Shown in pieces: positions 13,290 to 18,242 of a DNA stretch of 18,242 bases; the first letter of the stretch is position 1, and the number at the start of each line of letters is the position of its first letter. The position numbers and the translations under genes are program-made. Below the pieces are notes generated by a model that saw only the letters and a list, made by a program, of their open reading frames with translations, had not been told where the DNA came from and searched no databases. Source of the stretch: an uncultured Lachnospiraceae bacterium (GTDB taxonomy: Bacteria; Bacillota; Clostridia; Lachnospirales; Lachnospiraceae); assembly GCA_910579495.1 (NCBI GenBank), contig CAJTVD010000075.1, positions 1 to 18,242 on the forward strand. Direction: 5' to 3'.

Positions 13290-15757
13290 TTCCCGTCCTC
13301 CGTCAAATCCTCCGGCCTGGTTGTAAGCAGGTGGTACAAATGGGTGTCCTTCGGAAAATGGTCGATAAAAGGAATGATCACATTCCCGTAAAATAAAAGC
13401 CCCTCACCGGCATTGGAATTAGTGACATACGAAAGCTGGTGAGGGGAAATATTCAGTTGTTTCGCCAGAATCTGCCTGTCTCCTGCGGCCTGGTTGAGCA
13501 TGTAGATAAAATCACTGTTCTCAAAAATATTCTCAATCTCCCGCGAGGAAAGCAGGTCTTTCACGTTCTGGGTGATGCCGGTCGGGACACCGCCCCATTT
13601 CCTAAAGCGTTTCCAGATTTCCACACTGTAAGCCGCCGTCTGTTCCTCTTTTAAAAGCAGGTGGAATTCATCAATATAGAGCCGCGTGGACTTATGCACT
13701 TCCCGGTTTACGGTAACACGGCCCCACACCTGATCCTGCACCACCAGCATCCCCAGCTTTTTAAGCTGCTTTCCGAGTTCCTTAATGTCATAGCAGACAA
13801 TGCGCGATTTTATATCCACATTTGTCCGGTGGTTAAAGACGCTGAGGGAGCCTGTCACATAAATTGCCATGCAGTCCACCACATGCCGCGCTTTATCTCC
13901 CCCGTACTTTTGGATTTCCTCATATAAATCCTGCAAAACCGGCATTTTTTCCGGGCGCGGGTCGTCAAAAAACCGGTGGTATACCCTGCGCAGGCACTGG
14001 TCGATGATACTCTTTTCATCCGGTTCCACCTTCCCCATCATCAGTTCCATGAGTGACAGGATAAAATCGCTCTTTAAGATCAGCGGGTCATCATCCTCGC
14101 TGTAATTTAAGTTAATATCCATCGGGTTAATGTACTGCGTGGATGTGGGGGAAACTTTGATCACCTGCCCGCCCAGCGCTGTCACAAGGGGAGAATATTC
14201 CGCCTCCGGGTCAATAATCGCTATATCGTCCGTGGTAATCAGGAAAGAATTGGTGATCTCCCTCTTTGCTGAAAAGGACTTGCCCGCGCCGGGTGTGCCG
14301 AGTATCAGCCCGTTCGGGTTTTTCAGTTTCTTCCGGTCGCACATGATCAGGTTGCTGCTGAGCGCGTTTACCCCGTAATAAAGGGCCTCCCCGCTCTGGA
14401 AAAGCTCCTGTGTCGTAAACGGCACAAAGATCGCCGTGCTGCTTGTGGTAAGCCCCCTTTGTATCTCTACCTGGTTTACGCCAAGCGGAAGCGAGGATAC
14501 AAACCCCTGCTCCTGCTGGTAGGCGAGCCGCCTGAGTGCGCAGTTGTATTTCTGCGCGATTCCTGCCGTCTGGAACACATTATTCTCCAGCTTCTGCCGT
14601 TTGTCCGCCAGGTTCATCACAAGGATAGTGACCAAAAACATACGCTCATTCCGGCTCTGCAGATCTTCCAACAGCGTCTTTGCCTCATTTCCGTATGTTG
14701 CAAGGTCGGATGGGATGATATCCATATCGTACCCTGCGCGCACTGCCTTCTTCTGTTCCTCAATCTTCATTTTATCAATATCCGTCAGCTTGCGCTTAAT
14801 GGTTTTGATCGCCGCGCTCTGGTCGATGGACTGGATATGCAGCGTCACCACCATGCCATTCTCCAGGTCAAGAAAATCCGCCAACATCCGGTCAGTCAGT
14901 TCCGGCGCTAAAATCTGAATAAAGGACGCCGCGCCGTAAGTCCGCCCCACTTTAAAATACTGCCCGTTCTGGAAAGTGAAGCTGTCCGGCGCAATAAAAT
15001 CCTTGCTGGAAAGCCCCGTCCGCCAGATTGCATCCCACGAAAAGTGAAATTTCCTCTCCCCGGCAGGGTGGAACATCTGGTGTAGGATAACAAGGCGTTC
15101 ATAACCGTCCAGGGATTTCGCTTTTACCCCAAGCACCTTGAAATTCGCCATGATGTCGGCCTCAATCCTCTCCAACCGTGTCTTTGCGGCTTTCAGGTTT
15201 TCAGCTTCCACCCCAAAGGTGATGTATTTTGTCTTTGTCAGGCCATTGTTGCCGCGCGAAAGCTGGCCTCGGAGCATCCCGGCATATTCACGCCGGATTT
15301 CATTAAATGCGTCCCCCTGCTCCGGTATGTCAATGGACTTTCTGAAACGCTCCATATCCGCCCTCTGGTTGATAAAGGAAAGCTGGAAGCGGATGGAAGA
15401 ATCAAAGTAGTTGAGGAAGTCGCACCAGTTCTCAAAAATGATGTTCTTATCCTCATTCTGTGCAAGCTGATAGTTTATGTCAAAAAATTCAACCTGTTTT
15501 GTAAAATAATGCCCGTCCACGTCACAGATGCCGTCCCGGTGCATTTCCCGGTAAGGGATCGTCTCCTGTGCGGACTTCGGGATTTTCCCGTCCCGCTTCG
15601 CTTTCTTCACGGCGGCGACAAGCCTCTTTTTTTCCTGCTTTGCCAGTTTCCCCTCCGGCATAAGCCTGATCGCCTTTAAGTCCTCCTTATCTTTTCTGTA
15701 CTGGTTTTTTGCGGCCTGCAGGTTTCTTTCCTGCCTTGCCTGCTGTCTTGTTTTCAA
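13286..15757 (-). CDS. virB4: VirB4-type conjugation ATPase (CD1110 family)
   Basis: 823 residues from TTG at 15757. This start has AAGGAGG 9 bases upstream; the ATG at 15811 would add 18 residues without such a site and overlap prgI further. The N-terminal domain (CagE/TrbE/VirB4 type) contains the family marker VEFFDINYQLAQNEDK. Walker A is GTPGAGKS (487-494) and Walker B is LYIDEFH (693-699), with ITQNVKDLL further on as in VirB4 proteins. It powers assembly of the type IV secretion channel at the inner face of the membrane, working with PrgI, VirB6-like and CD1108 proteins. It overlaps prgI by 71 bases and the radical SAM gene by 4. Confidence 0.93.
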   Translation of the reverse strand: MKTRQQARQERNLQAAKNQYRKDKEDLKAIRLMPEGKLAKQEKKRLVAAVKKAKRDGKIPKSAQETIPYREMHRDGICDVDGHYFTKQVEFFDINYQLAQNEDKNIIFENWCDFLNYFDSSIRFQLSFINQRADMERFRKSIDIPEQGDAFNEIRREYAGMLRGQLSRGNNGLTKTKYITFGVEAENLKAAKTRLERIEADIMANFKVLGVKAKSLDGYERLVILHQMFHPAGERKFHFSWDAIWRTGLSSKDFIAPDSFTFQNGQYFKVGRTYGAASFIQILAPELTDRMLADFLDLENGMVVTLHIQSIDQSAAIKTIKRKLTDIDKMKIEEQKKAVRAGYDMDIIPSDLATYGNEAKTLLEDLQSRNERMFLVTILVMNLADKRQKLENNVFQTAGIAQKYNCALRRLAYQQEQGFVSSLPLGVNQVEIQRGLTTSSTAIFVPFTTQELFQSGEALYYGVNALSSNLIMCDRKKLKNPNGLILGTPGAGKSFSAKREITNSFLITTDDIAIIDPEAEYSPLVTALGGQVIKVSPTSTQYINPMDINLNYSEDDDPLILKSDFILSLMELMMGKVEPDEKSIIDQCLRRVYHRFFDDPRPEKMPVLQDLYEEIQKYGGDKARHVVDCMAIYVTGSLSVFNHRTNVDIKSRIVCYDIKELGKQLKKLGMLVVQDQVWGRVTVNREVHKSTRLYIDEFHLLLKEEQTAAYSVEIWKRFRKWGGVPTGITQNVKDLLSSREIENIFENSDFIYMLNQAAGDRQILAKQLNISPHQLSYVTNSNAGEGLLFYGNVIIPFIDHFPKDTHLYHLLTTRPEDLTEDGK

Positions 15758-16109
15758 TCTGCTCTGCCTCCTTATCAAAATCCGCCTGCCGCATAAGCGC
15801 GGCATAGCCATTATTCGTGCGGTAGGGCCTCCCCGGTGGCCGCAGGAAAGTGACGTTTACAAAGTTTTTCAGCACTTTCTCAAGCGGCTGCCCGTCCTTT
15901 TCATATATCCCAAATGCAAAAAAGGGCAGCATCAGGCCGATCATCAAAAGGGCGGCGGATTCATTCCCTATGCTGCCACGGGTAAAAAGATAGGCAGGGA
16001 TTCCCACAAGGCCGCCCAGCCCGAACGTGACAAGCTGCCGCTTTGTCAGGTTGAATGCCACCTTCGTTTTTACTTTTGTCAAATCCTTCGGTACAGGCAC
16101 AAACGGCAT
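15687..16109 (-). CDS. PrgI family membrane protein
   Basis: 140 residues: MPFVPVPKDLTKVKTKVAFN, followed by LTKRQL.TFGLGGLVGIPAY, two closely spaced membrane helices (about 28-45 and 51-70), then EKDGQPLEKVL and a basic tail. This is the typical PrgI layout (PF12666 type), a VirB3-like small component of Gram-positive type IV secretion systems that accompanies VirB4, which is the next gene here. The start is supported by GGAGGTGA 6 bases upstream, and the preceding stop is 1 base away. The C-terminal Lys/Arg-rich extension after residue 115 lies in the overlap with virB4 and is poorly constrained. Confidence 0.9.
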   Translation of the reverse strand: MPFVPVPKDLTKVKTKVAFNLTKRQLVTFGLGGLVGIPAYLFTRGSIGNESAALLMIGLMLPFFAFGIYEKDGQPLEKVLKNFVNVTFLRPPGRPYRTNNGYAALMRQADFDKEAEQIENKTAGKAGKKPAGRKKPVQKR

Positions 16110-16110
16110 C

Positions 16111-16608
16111 CTACCTCACCTCCCTGTCTTTGTTTTTTGCAGTGTTTTTTTCTCCGGGGACAGGCGGCGCGGCAAGCTGGCCTTTAATAGACGGCTTTTC
16201 CTGCTGCTTCCTTACCGCCTCCCTTTCTTCCCGCACCAGGTCCACAAACCCGTCCAGCACAGCCGGATGGCTCCCTACTATAAAATCCAGCCCCCGGTCA
16301 GAACCGTGCATACTGCCCATATCAAAACTGCCTGCCCACTCCCTATTGCTCCGGGAAAAGCGTCCGTCATAATTAAGGTGCTGGAGGGTATTTGCCAGCA
16401 CCCATTCCACGCGGTCAGGGCCGTACTCCTCCATGACCGGCCTGATGCACTCTTTTTTCAGGTGCATCCCGTCAAAGTTCTCCCGTATTGCCGCCTCAAC
16501 CGCTTTCTTACAGGCAATATTCAGCTTGTGTGACTCCCTGAAAAGGGCTGTTTCTTCCCTCTCCCTTGCTTCTGCCGGGGATCGTTTATAAATCTGCGGA
16601 TATTCCAA
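16111..16608 (-). CDS. DUF3849-type conserved ICE protein
   Basis: 165 residues from a TTG codon at 16608, with AAGGAGGG 7 bases upstream. It starts with MEYPQIYKRSPAEAREREE, followed by LFRESHKLNIACKKAVEAAI, ENFDGMHLKK, VEWVLANTLQHLNYDGRFSR and SHPAVLDGFVDLVREE. The series 'cell of C/K-KAVE-AI, VLANTLQ, DGRFS..N..WA, SHPAVLDGFV' is what I associate with DUF3849 in Firmicutes mobile elements. The function is unknown, and the protein should be cytoplasmic (no membrane segment). The last 35 residues are proline- and lysine-rich. It lies 1 base before prgI. Confidence 0.78.
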   Translation of the reverse strand: MEYPQIYKRSPAEAREREETALFRESHKLNIACKKAVEAAIRENFDGMHLKKECIRPVMEEYGPDRVEWVLANTLQHLNYDGRFSRSNREWAGSFDMGSMHGSDRGLDFIVGSHPAVLDGFVDLVREEREAVRKQQEKPSIKGQLAAPPVPGEKNTAKNKDREVR

Positions 16609-16658
16609 TCCTTTTCCCTCCTTCCGATCTCATGTTCCATGCAGCCACAGGCGGCATA

Positions 16659-17288
16659 TCACCGCGCCCCCTTATCCGCTACCCTCTGGCCCTCCGGGGC
16701 GGGGCGTGCTGCAACCTCCTTCGCGGCGTTCTGCAAGGCTCCGCGCAGGGACGGCTTCTCCACCGCTTTCTCATATTCCCCCAGGACTGCCGTATTTATG
16801 GCCTTGCGCATTTCCGCCGTAGTCGGGCAGCAGATATCATGGTATTTCCCATCGCCGCCTTTGCTGCTGGGCATGGCGACAAATTTCCCTTTTTCGCTGT
16901 CCATGATGCGGATTCCGTTGACCGCAAAACAGCCGCCGATCGTTGCACTGGCAAAGGCAAGCAGGTTCCCTTTGTCCTCCTTCATGGGATAGACTTTTAC
17001 GTTAATTTCCAATGTGTTGTTCTGGTTCTCCATAGCATCCTCCTTTTGATGTTCCATTTCCTGTAAGGGCATAAGCGCCCCGTTTTCGTAGCTGTATCCT
17101 GCTTTCCTGGCCGCATTAAGCGTTTCATCCGACACGCGCCCATACAGTGCAAGGTCGGTATCTGCCGCAAACAGCAGCATATCCCGCTCATTAAATTCCT
17201 CCGGCAGTTTGCCGTTCCATGTACGGCGCATCTGCCCGGCTTCATCCATGCGGTATCTGGCAGGCATCCTTCTTCCTTCCATATACAT
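16659..17288 (-). CDS. SpoVG-domain protein with an N-terminal extension and nested start
   Basis: 209 residues. Residues 95-178 (LEINVKVYPMKEDKGNLLAF, CFAVNGIRIMDSEKGKFVAM, DICCPTTAEMRKAINTAVL) match the SpoVG fold, a small site-specific nucleic-acid-binding protein. Residues 1-85 are an unrecognised extension (NGKLPEEFNERDMLLFAADT ... YSYENGALMPLQE). Within the gene, ATG at 17033 (MENQNNTLE) has AAAGGAGG 5 bases upstream, as good as any site in the window, so a 124-residue SpoVG-only form probably is made too, or instead. The first start is ATG at 17288 (site AGGGGG) or 17267. The C-terminal 25 residues are Ala/Pro/Arg-rich. Role in transfer is unknown. Confidence 0.8.
   Translation of the reverse strand: MYMEGRRMPARYRMDEAGQMRRTWNGKLPEEFNERDMLLFAADTDLALYGRVSDETLNAARKAGYSYENGALMPLQEMEHQKEDAMENQNNTLEINVKVYPMKEDKGNLLAFASATIGGCFAVNGIRIMDSEKGKFVAMPSSKGGDGKYHDICCPTTAEMRKAINTAVLGEYEKAVEKPSLRGALQNAAKEVAARPAPEGQRVADKGAR
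17034..17046 (-). promoter_or_regulatory. Internal ribosome binding site for the SpoVG-only form
   Basis: AAAGGAGG on the minus strand (17039-17046) followed by a 5-base spacer and an in-frame ATG (17031-17033), inside the 209-residue gene. The spacing and the exact match point to real internal initiation. Confidence 0.6.
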
Positions 17289-17297
17289 CCGTCCCCC

Positions 17298-18167
17298 TTA
17301 GTGTGCATTGAAGATTGAGCGCGAGATTGAACTTGTCTTAAAAAGCGAGAAGCATAAAAGCAGCGTATACCCGGCGCACTTCCAGATTGCCCCGTGGATA
17401 TTCGCCGCGCTCCCGATATTTGACACAAGGACAGAATAAATGGCTATACATACCATGATAAAAAAGCCCTGCAATCCAAGCGCCACAAGCCCCCGCAGGT
17501 AGTTGTTCCCCATCTGTCCCCACTCCCGGTTGGTCATGGTGGCAAAAGGGATTGCGCCCACGGAACAGTAAATATAGATTTCCACCATGCGCCCCACCAG
17601 CACCAGCATGACGCAGACAGACAGTATCGGGGTGGTAATCCGGATTAACACCGTTTCCACCAAAAGCCCGAACAGTTCCCCGTTCCCCATTGTCTCAAGC
17701 TGCGCCGTCAGGCTCCCCATGACGGCATCAAACTGGATGCTCGTATTCCCGGTGATCACCCCGGCGCTCTGGCGCACCACGTTCTGCGAAAGTTCAAAGA
17801 TCGCCATTGTGATGTCAAAAGTGTGTGTGACAAGGTAGGTCGCAACAAATACCTTGAAAATCCATTTGAAAATATTGAAAGTGTCAAAATCGTGCATGTT
17901 ATTTTTTTCAGTAATCATACTGATCAGTTCATAGCACAGGACGAATGTTAAAATAATTCCGGCTATGGGGACGATCACGTTATCCGATAAGGAGCGGATC
18001 ATGGAAAACACCCCGGCATTCCAGTCCTGGGGTGTTTTTCCTACATCCGCCGCCACGTCCCCGACCGCTTCGTTTACCTGGTCGAACAGCCCGGAAAGGT
18101 TCCCTGTGATGCACTCAATCAGGAACTCTTTTATCCACTGCCCGATCTGGTCGAGGATATTCAGCAT
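17298..18167 (-). CDS. VirB6/TrbL-like polytopic membrane protein (CD1112 family)
   Basis: 289 residues with about five to six membrane helices: around 62-84, 102-124, 176-197, 222-247 and 257-276, with a possible one at 200-213. The N-terminal 55 residues are soluble. The family pattern (MLNILDQIGQWIKEFLIECI, TEKNNMHDFDTFNIFKWIFK, VGRMVEIYIYCSVGAIPFAT) is that of the VirB6/TrbL-like CD1112 proteins, the inner channel component of the type IV secretion apparatus. Location next to Maff2 and upstream of prgI and virB4 supports this. AGGTGA lies 6 bases before ATG. The gene is 15 bases after the Maff2 stop and 9 bases before the SpoVG gene. Confidence 0.9.
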   Translation of the reverse strand: MLNILDQIGQWIKEFLIECITGNLSGLFDQVNEAVGDVAADVGKTPQDWNAGVFSMIRSLSDNVIVPIAGIILTFVLCYELISMITEKNNMHDFDTFNIFKWIFKVFVATYLVTHTFDITMAIFELSQNVVRQSAGVITGNTSIQFDAVMGSLTAQLETMGNGELFGLLVETVLIRITTPILSVCVMLVLVGRMVEIYIYCSVGAIPFATMTNREWGQMGNNYLRGLVALGLQGFFIMVCIAIYSVLVSNIGSAANIHGAIWKCAGYTLLLCFSLFKTSSISRSIFNAH

Positions 18168-18182
18168 AGGCGCTCACCTGCC

Positions 18183-18242
18183 TTAGTTGAACAGGTTCGC
18201 AAGCAGGGGGATAAGCTGCATCCCGATCAGTGCCACGCCGCC
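18183..18242 (-). CDS. Maff2-type small membrane protein, C-terminal 19 residues (cut by window edge)
   Basis: The visible part reads GGVALIGMQLIPLLANLFN and stop. This ends a hydrophobic helix and matches the C-terminal end of Maff2 family mobile element proteins (GG.VALIG..L.P.L...F), small two-helix membrane proteins encoded just before the TrbL-like gene in Tn1549-type elements. The rest lies outside the window. The assignment depends on a short segment and its position, 15 bases before the VirB6/TrbL-like start. Confidence 0.65.
   Translation of the reverse strand, partial: GGVALIGMQLIPLLANLFN

Larger units (their letters stand above)
1..18242. mobile_element. Internal segment of a Tn1549/CTn4-type ICE
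   Basis: Gene content and order match the Tn1549/CTn4 family of Firmicutes conjugative elements: Maff2, VirB6/TrbL-like, PrgI, VirB4, CD1108-type hydrolase, DUF4315, DUF4366 (CD1107), topoisomerase III, then an XRE regulator and a giant ArdC/helicase gene. Almost all genes share the minus strand with overlapping or near-overlapping ends, as in one long transfer operon. Neither end of the element is visible: no integrase, attachment site, relaxase or VirD4 coupling protein lies in the window. Family assignment rests on recognition of protein motifs, not on a database search. Confidence 0.9.

Noticed and set aside
1..18242. CRISPR array, tRNA, oriT or attachment site
   Set aside because: No regularly spaced repeats, no cloverleaf-like segment and no relaxase-adjacent inverted repeats were seen; the relaxase and integrase genes are not in the window.

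Overview
The window is a continuous piece of an integrative and conjugative element (ICE) of the Tn1549 / Clostridioides difficile CTn4 type from a Firmicutes host. It is most likely a gut clostridium (Lachnospiraceae or Oscillospiraceae-like), judged from moderately high GC, strong AAGGAGG ribosome binding sites, an IPKTG sortase signal and the gene order. Nearly everything is on the minus strand, so the natural reading direction is from 18242 down to 1. No relaxase, oriT, integrase or coupling protein is present; these should lie outside the window.

Right part (18242 to 13286): the conjugation core. It runs from the C-terminal tail of a Maff2-type small membrane protein, through a VirB6/TrbL-like polytopic channel protein (CD1112 type), a SpoVG-domain protein with a nested start, a DUF3849-type protein and a PrgI-type membrane protein, to the VirB4-type ATPase (CD1110 type). 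Spacing is tight and several genes overlap.

Middle (13289 to 11475): an accessory pair, a radical SAM protein whose ATG overlaps the virB4 stop, followed by a visibly AT-richer beta-class DNA methyltransferase. A small hairpin separates these from the next block.

Middle-left (11474 to 2097): a DUF6674-like protein, a very large two-hydrolase CD1108 protein (M23 plus NlpC/P60, which opens the cell wall for the transfer channel), DUF4315, DUF4366 (CD1107), a small Cys-rich protein, a class C/D-type sortase with its IPKTG-anchored single-CnaB substrate, DNA topoisomerase III, a DUF4316-like protein and a small conserved protein.

Left end (2114 to 1): what looks like a control region. A plus-strand XRE-type repressor gene has a terminator built into its 3' end. 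It is divergent from a minus-strand mini-protein resembling the DNA-binding domain of Spo0A. Between them lies a perfect TTGACA-17-TATAAT promoter whose spacer carries one arm of an inverted repeat. After the mini-protein comes a strong terminator hairpin placed about 20 bases before the ribosome binding site of a giant helicase/ArdC-type gene, which is open through position 1 and is cut by the window edge. A complete tnpV gene is nested inside that giant gene in a different frame of the same strand.

Apart from the control region (1623-1779) and gaps of about 60 to 140 bases, there is no non-coding stretch; none exceeds 300 bases. No tRNA, rRNA, CRISPR array or insertion sequence was seen.
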